Positions 6,039 to 12,828 of a stretch of 39,830 nucleotides of DNA are shown in pieces (the first letter of the stretch is position 1; each line of letters begins with the position of its first letter). Location of the stretch: the IMG/VR virus record IMGVR_UViG_3300032236_001128, positions 1 through 39,830 of that record; one strand, written 5' to 3'. Both the position numbers and the translations under genes were made by a program. The stretch is from a virus. The notes beneath the pieces are model-generated. The model was not told where the DNA came from, searched no databases, and saw only the letters and a list, made by a program, of their open reading frames with translations.

Positions 6039-6349
6039 AATTATTTTCCCGGTATGACCGATTTGATTTAGAGCAAGACATTATGAAAGCGTGGAGTGTT
6101 ACTGAATTAATAGAAGAATTAATTCGACAACATTTAGATCGACCAGAAGGTGCATTTGACGAAGATGAGCTGGCTAATCGATTACAAGCAATTCAATATG
6201 TCACCGAGATGAATTTTCAGCGTTTGTGGGATGGCTTTGAGGTGATGTTAAAGAACGGCCAGTTTACAAGAATTGGCGAGGCAGTGCCCCATACGGATAA
6301 TGATAAATTATTTGAGATTTTAACTAAAAAGAAAGGTAAGAAAAAATGA
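6035..6349 (+). CDS. conserved hypothetical phage protein, 104 aa
   Basis: The N-terminus (YDRFDLEQDIMKAWSVTELI) resembles a family of small proteins shared by cyanophages and other aquatic phages, where a FDLEQQIM-like helix is followed by a TxxI helix. It is mostly helical and ends in a Lys-rich tail. It is coupled by ATGA overlaps on both sides. Function unknown. Confidence 0.65.
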   Translation: MKLFSRYDRFDLEQDIMKAWSVTELIEELIRQHLDRPEGAFDEDELANRLQAIQYVTEMNFQRLWDGFEVMLKNGQFTRIGEAVPHTDNDKLFEILTKKKGKKK

Positions 6350-6600
6350 GTCAAGATGTTAATCAAATGTTAGACGGATTTGCAATTAATTTAGAGTTTA
6401 CTGTGCAAGAAGTAAATGCACTACTAAACATTTTAAACACACCGCAACAAGTGCCGGCAACAACTCTAGTGGGTTTTATTACAGCAATTCAAAAACAAGC
6501 TGGCCCACAAGTCGAGCAAGCACAATCCAATCTTAAAGCAGTATTCGAGGCAGCTAAAAACGCAGACGGAGTGCCTAAAGATATGGAAGGTAAAAACTAA
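6346..6600 (+). CDS. hypothetical protein, 84 aa
   Basis: The start overlaps the preceding stop (ATGA). The helical product is rich in Gln, Ala and Asn, with a middle segment LVGFITAIQKQAGPQVEQAQ. It may be a small oligomerising or scaffold-like protein, but no family is recognised. Its stop shares a base with the next ATG (TAATG). Confidence 0.6.
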   Translation: MSQDVNQMLDGFAINLEFTVQEVNALLNILNTPQQVPATTLVGFITAIQKQAGPQVEQAQSNLKAVFEAAKNADGVPKDMEGKN

Positions 6601-6830
6601 TGAATTTAAAACAGCTTTTAAAACGAGCTGGTGTTAGCAACAACATCATTGCAGAGGTCGAGCGTAAGGCTAAGATGACTACTGCAGAGCAGGAGATTGA
6701 GCATCAGGAAAAGGCTGCAGCAATGGCCAAGATGATGCTCAATGATGTTATGCCCCACCTGCATAGTGCACTGAACAAAACCCTTCCATCTAAGCCTAAA
6801 AAGACGATTATTGTTCCGGACGACATGTAG
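6600..6830 (+). CDS. hypothetical helical protein, 76 aa
   Basis: It begins at the TAATG overlap with the upstream gene. The product is Lys/Met rich and helical, with a possible coiled coil (TAEQEIEHQEKAAAMAKMML) and a short extended end (KKTIIVPDDM). It is the last gene before a fresh promoter-like motif at 6849. No function can be assigned. Confidence 0.6.
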   Translation: MNLKQLLKRAGVSNNIIAEVERKAKMTTAEQEIEHQEKAAAMAKMMLNDVMPHLHSALNKTLPSKPKKTIIVPDDM

Positions 6831-6848
6831 GGCGGAATGAGGCAATAG

Positions 6849-6866
6849 TTTGCATTATTATATATA
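6849..6866 (+). promoter_or_regulatory. phage promoter-like motif, copy 3
   Basis: TTTGCATTATTATATATA matches the consensus exactly. It lies in the 157-base gap between the 6600-6830 gene and the gene at 6988, leaving a leader of about 120 bases, longer than at other copies. Confidence 0.75.
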
Positions 6867-6987
6867 GGACACGTCGTGAGACGCTCCTATCCCCACACTG
6901 GTCGTAAATAAGGCCACAGGATGCCAGCGCTCCTGCATAGAACACTGGCAATACACACTATACACACAACACACAGGAGAATTAACT

Positions 6988-7248
6988 ATGGTATCCCCAT
7001 TTGAACTACGCTTTTCTATTTTTAACACAGCTAAAGATCTAATGATTAAGCAGCATGAGGCCAACTTGGCAGCATGGGAAGTGCTTAACAAGACATCAAA
7101 AGAAGCGGCTGAGCTGGCTCCAAAGTTCCCGACAACTGAAGAGATCATCGACAAGGCTATTGAGATCAATACCTTTATCAGCGGTCAGACAACAAAAGAA
7201 CTAGCCAACGTAGCTAAAAAGCTGGCAGGCGTTTCAGTAATATTTTAA
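6988..7248 (+). CDS. conserved helical phage protein, 86 aa
   Basis: ATG 6988 follows CAGGAGAATTAACT, a strong ribosome binding site. The product is helical and Ala/Lys rich. Its N-terminus (MVSPFELRFSIFNTAKDLM) resembles a small protein shared by cyanophage-like myoviruses and other aquatic phages that starts MVxPFExRxxIL. A TEEIIDKAIEIN segment suggests a second helix. It is the first gene after the motif at 6849 and the last before the structured spacer at 7253-7340. The role is unknown. Confidence 0.7.
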   Translation: MVSPFELRFSIFNTAKDLMIKQHEANLAAWEVLNKTSKEAAELAPKFPTTEEIIDKAIEINTFISGQTTKELANVAKKLAGVSVIF

Positions 7249-7252
7249 TGGT

Positions 7253-7340
7253 TTATTGATAAATCGAGGCCACCTGATACAACAGGGAATCGTAGGGCTG
7301 GATAGGATTGATAAGCCTCAACCCAGCCCGTTATCAATAA
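7253..7340 (+). other. structured intergenic element (nested inverted repeats)
   Basis: TTATTGATAA at 7253-7262 is perfectly complementary to TTATCAATAA at 7331-7340. Directly inside the right arm, CCAGCCC (7323-7329) pairs with GGGCTGG (7295-7301). A further GAGGC near 7266 could pair with GCCTC near 7315, as an alternative or pseudoknot. There is no T-tract after it, so it is not a standard terminator. It could be a regulatory RNA leader, a processing site or a DNA site. Confidence 0.55.
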
Positions 7341-7370
7341 CTTTACAATAACTTATAAAAACTTTACAAT
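7339..7370 (+). repeat. short direct repeat AACTTTACAAT before a start codon
   Basis: AACTTTACAAT occurs at 7339-7349 and again at 7360-7370, 21 bases apart (two helical turns). The second copy ends one base before the ATG at 7372. No clear ribosome binding site is seen, so the repeats may be a protein site or may affect translation. Confidence 0.35.
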
Positions 7371-7371
7371 C

Positions 7372-7779
7372 ATGGCAACTAAACCCGGCTTGTACGCAAA
7401 TATTCATAATAAACAGGAGCGCATAAAAAATGGCTCCGGCGAAAAGATGCGCAAACCTGGAACAAAAGGCGCCCCAACCGCAGCGGCATTTAAAGAATCA
7501 GCAAAGACTGCAACCATGAAAAAAGGTGGCAGCGTGTCATTGGCCGTAGGCCGTGGCGAAAAACTACCAGTGTCACAGGGCGCTGGATTAACAGCCAAAG
7601 GGCGTGCTAAGTATAACGCGGCCACCGGCTCGCATTTAAAAGCCCCACAACCTCAAGGTGGCGCTCGTAAAGACTCATTCTGTGCTCGTATGAGCGGCGT
7701 AAAAGGCCCTATGAAAGACGAGAACGGTAAACCAACCCGCAAAGCAGCAGCTCTAAAAAGGTGGAAGTGTGGTAGCTAA
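7372..7779 (+). CDS. DUF6321-like basic phage protein
   Basis: The 135-residue, very basic product contains GLTAKGRAKYNAATGSHLKA, SFCARMSGVKGPMKDENGKP and a closing LKRWKC. I associate this series with DUF6321 proteins of aquatic phages. Its N-terminal half (GLYANIHNKQERI, GSGEKMRKPGTKGAP) is also a recurring phage segment. Residues 49-55 read MKKGGSV, the same GG-x-V tag seen in several virion genes of the other arm, which hints at a virion or DNA-packaging role. No enzyme motif is visible. Confidence 0.7.
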   Translation: MATKPGLYANIHNKQERIKNGSGEKMRKPGTKGAPTAAAFKESAKTATMKKGGSVSLAVGRGEKLPVSQGAGLTAKGRAKYNAATGSHLKAPQPQGGARKDSFCARMSGVKGPMKDENGKPTRKAAALKRWKCGS

Positions 7780-8164
7780 AAAGTCACCCCCAAACAAAAA
7801 ACAATTTACCAAGGAAATGGCAGCCGTCGTTTTAGATCTTGGTAAGCTAGGCGCATCACAAAAAGCCATGTATGCCGCAATCGGTATCAGTAAGACCACT
7901 GCAGCTAAATGGAAACAAGACGATCCATTCTTTGCAGAAACCATGGACCTGGCAACAACCCATGGCCAGGCGTACTGGGAAAACATGATGCTGGCAAACA
8001 TCGACAACCGTGGTTTTAACAGCCGGGTTGCGGAGATTGCCCTACGTGGACAGTATCCCGATGATTATAAAGACAATCGGGAAATCAAGGCAAACATTAA
8101 GCAAGAAATTGTGGTCGATTTTAATAAAGAGATTAGTGAATTAATCACCGCCCTTAAATCTTAA
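7769..8164 (+). CDS. terminase small subunit-like DNA-binding protein
   Basis: The frame opens with GTG at 7769, overlapping the previous gene by 11 bases; ATG at 7817 after AAGGAA is an alternative. Residues 17-50 form a helix-turn-helix (LGASQKAMYAAIGISKTTAA with KWKQDDPFF). The C-terminal half (LRGQYPDDYKDNREIK, then VVDFNKEISELITALK) resembles phage small terminase subunits, in which an R-x-x-P-x-x-[WY] segment and a final oligomerisation helix follow the DNA-binding domain. It would recognise the packaging site. No large terminase gene is in the window, so the call rests on protein pattern only. A terminator follows. Confidence 0.55.
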   Translation: MVAKKSPPNKKQFTKEMAAVVLDLGKLGASQKAMYAAIGISKTTAAKWKQDDPFFAETMDLATTHGQAYWENMMLANIDNRGFNSRVAEIALRGQYPDDYKDNREIKANIKQEIVVDFNKEISELITALKS

Positions 8165-8193
8165 GAATATATTTTTTCAGTTTTATCCAAAAA

Positions 8194-8218
8194 GGCATCC
8201 CAAAAGGGTGCCTTTTTT
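8194..8218 (+). terminator. intrinsic terminator after the small terminase-like gene
   Basis: GGCATCCC, loop AAAA and GGGTGCC form a stem (one bulged base) followed by TTTTTT. The T-tract is at the same time the first bases of the promoter-like motif at 8216. Confidence 0.75.
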
Positions 8219-8233
8219 GCATTATTATATATA
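8216..8233 (+). promoter_or_regulatory. phage promoter-like motif, copy 4
   Basis: TTTGCATTATTATATATA, an exact consensus match, shares its first T bases with the terminator T-tract. It lies 25 bases before the DUF2800 start at 8259. Confidence 0.75.
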
Positions 8234-8258
8234 CGATAAACAGACATGAAAGACTTAA

Positions 8259-9392
8259 ATGACCGCACATGCACTCCTCAGCGCATCAGGATCCAAACGA
8301 TGGCTATCCTGCACCCCCAGCGCTAAACTTGAGGCAACCCTCCCAGAACCAAAGAAAGGCAACGGCGCTTTTGACTTCAGTCAAGAAGGCACTATGGCCC
8401 ATTCCCTGGCAGAGGCTAAATTAAGACACTACTACAACCAAATTGGAATAGAGGAGTATCAGCATGAAGAGGCAATTATCAAAGCAACACCCTACTACAA
8501 CGACGATTTCGAGGCTCACGTCGATAGTTACGTTCTATATGTCCGTTCTCAGATCGGCGAAGGAGACACTCCGCTCTTTGAGCAACGAGTTGATTTTAGC
8601 GATTGGGTTCCCGACGGCTTTGGTACAGCGGACGTGGTCATCCTTTCTAAGCATGCCATTCGTGTCATCGATCTCAAGTTCGGCAAGGGAGTTCCTGTAT
8701 CGGCAATTGATAATACCCAGCTACGACTATACGCTCTCGGAGCATGGTCAAAGTTTAAAGAAGAATATCCAGATATTAAAGAAGTATCCTACACGATCCA
8801 CCAGCCTCGCCTGGACAGCATATCAACTGATGGGACTACCGTTGCTAAACTTGTCGATTGGGCAAATTACTTTGTCAAGCCTAAAGCCAAGAAGGCTTGG
8901 GCCGGAGCTGGTGAGTTCCTCCCAGGTGATTGGTGCCAATTCTGCCGTGCAAAAGCGCAATGCCGAGCTCGCAGCGATTACAATACAGAACTCGCTAAGC
9001 AGGAGTTCAAAGCGCCAGCGCTTTTAGACGAAGAAGAGATCAGTGAAGTTTTAGTAAAAGCTCAGAACTTACGCACCTGGGTTAACGACGTAGAAGAGTT
9101 TGCACTTAATCGTGCCGTTGAAGAAAACGTGGTGCCTCCAGGTTACAAGCTCTCTACCACAGTAACCCACCGTAAGATCGCGGACAACGCTTTAGCGGCC
9201 ACCGTTTTGGTTGAGAAGGGTATGGACCCACAAGTTATTTGGGAGCAGCCTAAGCTCAAATCAATCGCCGCATTAGAGAAGTTAGGACCAAAGGGCCAGA
9301 TCACAGCATGGCTGGGTGACCTGGTAATCCGTCCGGAAGGACAACCAAAACTAGTGCGTGTCAAAGAAAACGCCAAGGAAGATTTCTCATGA
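8259..9392 (+). CDS. DUF2800 Cas4/AddB-like PD-(D/E)xK nuclease
   Basis: This 377-residue protein opens with SASGSKRWLSCTPSAKLE and EGTMAHSLAEAKLR, the usual start of DUF2800. The nuclease core has His48, Asp125 (GTADVV) and Asp138-x-Lys140 (VIDLKFGKG), with QLRLYALGAW after it. Four cysteines (C18, and C226, C229, C235 in WCQFCRAKAQC) are placed to hold an iron-sulphur cluster, as in Cas4 and AddB. It is expected to be a DNA exonuclease for replication-linked recombination. Phages usually pair it with a DUF2815 protein and a family A polymerase, both present downstream. Length is typical. The stop overlaps the next small gene. Confidence 0.9.
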   Translation: MTAHALLSASGSKRWLSCTPSAKLEATLPEPKKGNGAFDFSQEGTMAHSLAEAKLRHYYNQIGIEEYQHEEAIIKATPYYNDDFEAHVDSYVLYVRSQIGEGDTPLFEQRVDFSDWVPDGFGTADVVILSKHAIRVIDLKFGKGVPVSAIDNTQLRLYALGAWSKFKEEYPDIKEVSYTIHQPRLDSISTDGTTVAKLVDWANYFVKPKAKKAWAGAGEFLPGDWCQFCRAKAQCRARSDYNTELAKQEFKAPALLDEEEISEVLVKAQNLRTWVNDVEEFALNRAVEENVVPPGYKLSTTVTHRKIADNALAATVLVEKGMDPQVIWEQPKLKSIAALEKLGPKGQITAWLGDLVIRPEGQPKLVRVKENAKEDFS

Positions 9393-9532
9393 GTACTTGG
9401 CTAATTGCAGCAATGGGTGTGGTGTACTTTATCGTAGCCTGCGATCAGTTTTACAAGGGCGGTATCGGTACTGGCATCATGTTTTTAGGGTACGCAATGG
9501 GCAACATAGGATTGGTGATGGTGGCAAAATGA
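9389..9532 (+). CDS. 47-aa membrane protein
   Basis: ATG 9389 overlaps the upstream stop (ATGA), and TGA 9530-9532 overlaps the next ATG. The product is hydrophobic, with two probable membrane segments either side of a CDQFYKGG turn. Residues such as FLGYAMGNIGL resemble a tiny membrane protein carried by many phages. Function unknown. Compare the similar small gene at 1223-1354. Confidence 0.6.
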   Translation: MSTWLIAAMGVVYFIVACDQFYKGGIGTGIMFLGYAMGNIGLVMVAK

Positions 9533-9786
9533 TGGTAAAATACTATGATTCAGAATTTGAAATACCAGACCTTTTAGTAGATAAGTACACAAAAGACTTT
9601 GATGGTTTACCAGGTAGCGGACAATATGATGCACTGTGTCAATTGCGTGGTTCGATTAATGAAATCATGGATATTGTAGCAGACGAGCCCGAGATCATTC
9701 ATGAGCCAGAATATTTGCATGATTTTATTAGGGCCCTGGCAATGAAACAAGCTCTTCAAAACCATGGAATTTTATATGACGCCTGA
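9529..9786 (+). CDS. acidic hypothetical protein, 85 aa
   Basis: I start it at ATG 9529 (ATGA overlap with the membrane protein); ATG 9532 is equally possible. The longer in-frame extension back to 9358 would lie inside the nuclease gene and looks non-coding. The product is acidic and helical (YYDSEFEIPDLLVDKYTK, then DEPEIIHEPEYLHDFI). No domain is recognised. Confidence 0.6.
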   Translation: MMVKYYDSEFEIPDLLVDKYTKDFDGLPGSGQYDALCQLRGSINEIMDIVADEPEIIHEPEYLHDFIRALAMKQALQNHGILYDA

Positions 9787-9901
9787 GCAAAAGAAAGAGC
9801 AGCAAAAAATGTTGTATAAAATGCGTAACAAAAATGAAAAAACTTTAGCCGATTACTACCGGAAAAAACTATTTCATATCGTGGAACCAAAAAGTAGTTA
9901 G
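9776..9901 (+). CDS. 41-aa basic helical protein
   Basis: ATG 9776, with GGAA six bases before it, opens 41 codons to TAG at 9899-9901. ATG 9764 in the same frame would add four residues. The product is Lys/Gln rich (MTPEQKKEQQKMLYKMRNK) and probably one long helix. It sits exactly between the previous gene and the next promoter-like motif, whose T-run starts at 9902. A small, low-certainty gene. Confidence 0.45.
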   Translation: MTPEQKKEQQKMLYKMRNKNEKTLADYYRKKLFHIVEPKSS

Positions 9902-9903
9902 TT

Positions 9904-9921
9904 TTTGCATTATTATGTGTA
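9904..9921 (+). promoter_or_regulatory. phage promoter-like motif, copy 5
   Basis: TTTGCATTATTATGTGTA differs from the consensus at only one or two positions. It starts three bases after the stop at 9901 and lies about 60 bases before the DUF2815 start. Confidence 0.7.
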
Positions 9922-9983
9922 TGGGTAGACAGGCTGGCCCCAACTGAAGTCCAGTCTTAATGTTTAAAAAGGAATTAAAGATT

Positions 9984-10502
9984 ATGGCATCAAAATCTAT
10001 CAAGACCAAGTTTGTAACTGGCAAAGTACGTTTCTCTTATGCTAACGTTTTCCAACCAGCTGAGACACCGAACGGTACTTTAAAGTATTCTGTTTCTATT
10101 CTGATCCCAAAATCAGATACAGATACTGTAAATCGTTTTAAGAAGGCATTTGAGGACACCAAGGTAGCTAACGCTGCAGTATGGGGCGGTTCGGTTCCTA
10201 AGTTACTTAAAGGCGGTTTACGTGATGGTGATGCAGAGAAAGATGATCCAGCATACGCAGGTCATTATTTTATCAACGCCAGCTCTAACGAAAAGCCTGG
10301 TATCGTTGACCAAGATTTGAACCCAATCATTGACACCAGCGAGTTTTACAGCGGTTGCTATGGTCGTGCTTCGATCACATTGTATCCATACGATACAAGC
10401 GGTTCCAAGGGTATCGCTGCAGGTTTGAACAACGTGCAGAAGTTAGAAGACGGCGAGAAGTTTGGTGGAACCACTTCCGCAGCAGCAGACTTCGCAGTTT
10501 AA
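9984..10502 (+). CDS. DUF2815 phage protein, probable ssDNA-binding
   Basis: The likely start is ATG 9984 (MASKSIKTKFVTGKVRFSYA), with AAGGA about 11 bases before; ATG 9960 would add eight residues. The 172-residue product shows the DUF2815 pattern: RFSYANVFQP, YSVSILIPKSD, LRDGDAEKDDPAYAGHYFIN, then SGCYGRASITLYPYD and GIAAGLNNVQ. The family has an OB-fold-like character and is thought to bind single-stranded DNA in phages with the DUF2800 nuclease and PolA. The Ala-rich end suits a flexible tail. It has its own promoter-like motif upstream and a structured gap downstream. Confidence 0.85.
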   Translation: MASKSIKTKFVTGKVRFSYANVFQPAETPNGTLKYSVSILIPKSDTDTVNRFKKAFEDTKVANAAVWGGSVPKLLKGGLRDGDAEKDDPAYAGHYFINASSNEKPGIVDQDLNPIIDTSEFYSGCYGRASITLYPYDTSGSKGIAAGLNNVQKLEDGEKFGGTTSAAADFAV

Positions 10503-10518
10503 GTCTTATGGGGGAAAA

Positions 10519-10562
10519 GGGTGAGCGCCGGCGTGTAGGCTCTTTCATGGATCACGTCACCC
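10519..10562 (+). other. inverted repeat in the gap after the DUF2815 gene
   Basis: GGGTGA at 10519-10524 can pair with TCACCC at 10557-10562, enclosing a GC-rich loop with GCGCCGGCG. It precedes a clear terminator. It may fold in the message, or may only mark a more GC-rich stretch. The 160-base gap otherwise holds the terminator and a leader. Confidence 0.35.
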
Positions 10563-10595
10563 CCACCAATTAGCAGTAACCCAGTAGATGGGCAT

Positions 10596-10627
10596 GGCCC
10601 GGCATAGAAACTGTGTCGGGCCTTTTT
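10596..10627 (+). terminator. intrinsic terminator before the ribonucleotide reductase gene
   Basis: GGCCCGGCA (10596-10604) pairs over nine bases with TGTCGGGCC (10614-10622), with one G-U pair. The T-tract is 10623-10627. A strong rho-independent terminator. Confidence 0.85.
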
Positions 10628-10662
10628 GCCCCTTATTAACCATATAACAAAGAGAACAATAA

Positions 10663-12537
10663 ATGGATCAGTATCAAGAGTACATTGCCGCCAGCCGTTA
10701 CGCACGTTTTGTCGATGACAAACAACGACGTGAGACATGGGGCGAAACAGTAGACCGCTACGTGGATTATATCTTTAGTCGTACACCAGCAATCGCTGAC
10801 AAAACAGATTTAAAAACAGAAATTCGTAGTGCCATTTATAATCTTGATTTAATGCCGTCCATGCGTGCCATGATGACGGCTGGAAAGAGCGCAGACCGTG
10901 ATAATACTTGTGTGTATAATTGTAGTTATTTGCCTGTCGATGATGTTAAGTCGTTCGACGAAGCAATGTTTATCTTGCTTTGCGGAACCGGTGTCGGTTT
11001 TTCGGTGGAGTCCAAATATATATCCCATTTGCCGGAAGTGCCGGAGAAACTTTATGAATCAGAACACGTTATCAACGTTCACGACAGCAAAGAAGGATGG
11101 GCAAAAGCATTACGTTTACTCCTCGCTCACCTCTGGGCTGGAGAAATTCCGAAGTGGGACGTGTCCAATGTCCGTGCTGCCGGAGCACGACTCAAAACAT
11201 TTGGCGGAAGAGCTTCCGGGCCGCAACCATTAATTGATTTGTTTCAATTTACTGTAGCTACATTTAAACACGCACAAGGTCGCAAGCTAAACAGCTTAGA
11301 GTGCCATGACTTGATGTGCAAAATTGGTGAGGTGGTTGTAGTAGGTGGTGTACGCCGCTCTGCAATGATCTCGTTGTCTGATCTTGATGATGAAAGGATT
11401 CGTCATGCTAAAGCAGGACCTTGGTGGGAAACCGCTCCTCACCGTGCACTCGCCAATAATAGCGCGGTGTATAATGAAACTCCTACAGTGGGCAAGTTTA
11501 TGGAAGAGTGGCTATCTCTCTACAATAGTCATTCGGGAGAACGGGGCATTTTCAATCGTGAAGCCGCCAAAAAAACTGTTGAGAAATACGGTCATCGTGA
11601 CCCTAACTACGAATTCGGTACTAATCCTTGTAGCGAAATTATTCTTCGTCCGTATCAATTTTGCAATCTTACCGAGGCGGTTGTAAGACATGACGACACC
11701 AGAGAAACGTTACTGCGCAAAGTGCGCATCGCCTCTATCTTGGGTACCATCCAGTCTACCTTTACAAAGTTCCCCTATTTGCGGAAGGTGTGGCAGAGAA
11801 ATACTGAAGAAGAGCGGTTACTGGGTGTTTCCCTCACCGGCATCTATGACAACCCCCTTTTGGTTAAACAAGGAGACGAATTAAATGGATTACTTACCGA
11901 GCTTAGAGAGGAAGCTAGAAGAGCCAATGAGGAGTTTGCGGGACTGCTTGGAATACCTAAGAGTAGCGCAATTACTTGCGTTAAACCCTCCGGAACAGTC
12001 AGTCAACTTGTTGATAGCGCTTCTGGAATCCACCCGCGCCACTCTAAATTCTACATCCGCAGAGTTAGAGGAGATAAGAAAGACCCTCTCACCCAATTTT
12101 TAATCACACAAGGAGTTCCAAATGAAGCATGCGTTTACAAACCTGATCAAACGGTTGTTTTCAGTTTTCCAATCAAAGCGCCAGACGGTATCACTCGATC
12201 CGACGTCACTCCAATTGATCACCTTTCTCTCTGGCTTACGTACCAAAGACACTGGTGTGAGCACAAGCCGTCGGTCACGATCTCCGTCGAAGAAAAAGAC
12301 TGGCCAAGCGTCGGCGCCTGGACGTGGGAAAACTTCTCAGAAATTTCCGGAGTTTCCTATCTCCCGTACGACGGAGGCACCTACCGCCAAGCCCCGTACG
12401 AAGAGTGTAGCCAAGAAGACTACGAAAGCCTCAAAGCCAGCATCCCCAAAATCAACTGGGAAGAGCTCAAAGAAAACACAGACAACGTCGAAGGTGCGCA
12501 GCAGCTAGCATGCTCTGCCGGCGTCTGTGAGATCTGA
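10663..12537 (+). CDS. nrdJ: monomeric class II (adenosylcobalamin-dependent) ribonucleotide reductase
   Basis: This 624-residue enzyme makes deoxyribonucleotides for phage replication. The layout is that of the Lactobacillus-type monomeric ribonucleoside-triphosphate reductase. NPCSEI holds thiyl-site Cys323 and Glu325. Cys334 lies 11 residues on (QFCNLTEAV), the same spacing as Cys408/Cys419 there. NCSYLP holds a probable partner Cys87. The C-terminal CSAGVC holds shuttle cysteines 617 and 622, again with the known five-residue spacing. It should need host-supplied B12 coenzyme and thioredoxin, neither encoded here. It has a leader after the terminator at 10596-10627. The last 400 bases appear more GC-rich than the rest. 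The DUF1289 gene starts three bases after the stop. Confidence 0.93.
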   Translation: MDQYQEYIAASRYARFVDDKQRRETWGETVDRYVDYIFSRTPAIADKTDLKTEIRSAIYNLDLMPSMRAMMTAGKSADRDNTCVYNCSYLPVDDVKSFDEAMFILLCGTGVGFSVESKYISHLPEVPEKLYESEHVINVHDSKEGWAKALRLLLAHLWAGEIPKWDVSNVRAAGARLKTFGGRASGPQPLIDLFQFTVATFKHAQGRKLNSLECHDLMCKIGEVVVVGGVRRSAMISLSDLDDERIRHAKAGPWWETAPHRALANNSAVYNETPTVGKFMEEWLSLYNSHSGERGIFNREAAKKTVEKYGHRDPNYEFGTNPCSEIILRPYQFCNLTEAVVRHDDTRETLLRKVRIASILGTIQSTFTKFPYLRKVWQRNTEEERLLGVSLTGIYDNPLLVKQGDELNGLLTELREEARRANEEFAGLLGIPKSSAITCVKPSGTVSQLVDSASGIHPRHSKFYIRRVRGDKKDPLTQFLITQGVPNEACVYKPDQTVVFSFPIKAPDGITRSDVTPIDHLSLWLTYQRHWCEHKPSVTISVEEKDWPSVGAWTWENFSEISGVSYLPYDGGTYRQAPYEECSQEDYESLKASIPKINWEELKENTDNVEGAQQLACSAGVCEI

Positions 12538-12540
12538 TCC

Positions 12541-12732
12541 GTGGGATTGTCCTCCGCTCAATCTGCTCAACTGGAACCTGGCGTGGACGTGGCAAGTCCA
12601 TGCGTGGGAAAATGCGAGCTCAACTTCTCTAGCGTATGCAAAGGTTGTAAGAGAACAAGAGATGAGATTGCGGCATGGACACGCCTATCAAACAGCGAAA
12701 AGCAACAGGTAATTGACCGGATCTTTAATTAA
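12541..12732 (+). CDS. DUF1289 family cysteine-rich protein
   Basis: The start appears to be GTG 12541, three bases after the reductase stop. The 63-residue product has the DUF1289 pattern: SPCVGKCELNF, VCKGCKRTRDEI and AAWTRLSNSEKQQVIDRI. Cys21, 25, 33 and 36 would bind a metal or iron-sulphur cluster. The family is common in proteobacteria and some phages, with no proven function. Being tied to the reductase gene, it might help its redox or cofactor state, but that is a guess from position. A UUCG terminator follows. Confidence 0.8.
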   Translation: MGLSSAQSAQLEPGVDVASPCVGKCELNFSSVCKGCKRTRDEIAAWTRLSNSEKQQVIDRIFN

Positions 12733-12755
12733 GTATTTCACATGGTGGTGAATTT

Positions 12756-12781
12756 GGGGCTCTTCGGAGCCCCTCTTTTTT
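12756..12781 (+). terminator. UUCG-loop intrinsic terminator
   Basis: GGGGCTC, loop TTCG and GAGCCCC form a perfect seven-pair stem with a classic C(UUCG)G tetraloop, followed by TCTTTTTT. The T-tract runs straight into the promoter-like motif. Confidence 0.9.
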
Positions 12782-12796
12782 GCATTATTATATGTA
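12779..12796 (+). promoter_or_regulatory. phage promoter-like motif, copy 6
   Basis: TTTGCATTATTATATGTA is fused to the T-tract of the terminator at 12756-12781. It lies 32 bases before the polymerase start, which has its own AAGGAG at about 12818. Confidence 0.75.
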
Positions 12797-12828
12797 TGCC
12801 GATACGTCGGTTTGCCTAAGGAGCATTT

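Noticed and set aside
10621-10646. Degenerate promoter-like motif after the terminator (TTTTTGCCCCTTATTAACC)
   Set aside because: The invariant GCATTATTAT core is missing; only the T-run and general AT content are alike.
11885-12508. Open frames inside the reductase gene, including a Ser/Lys-rich 128-residue one
   Set aside because: Composition is that of a shifted frame, and the reductase frame with its C-terminal cysteines is intact.
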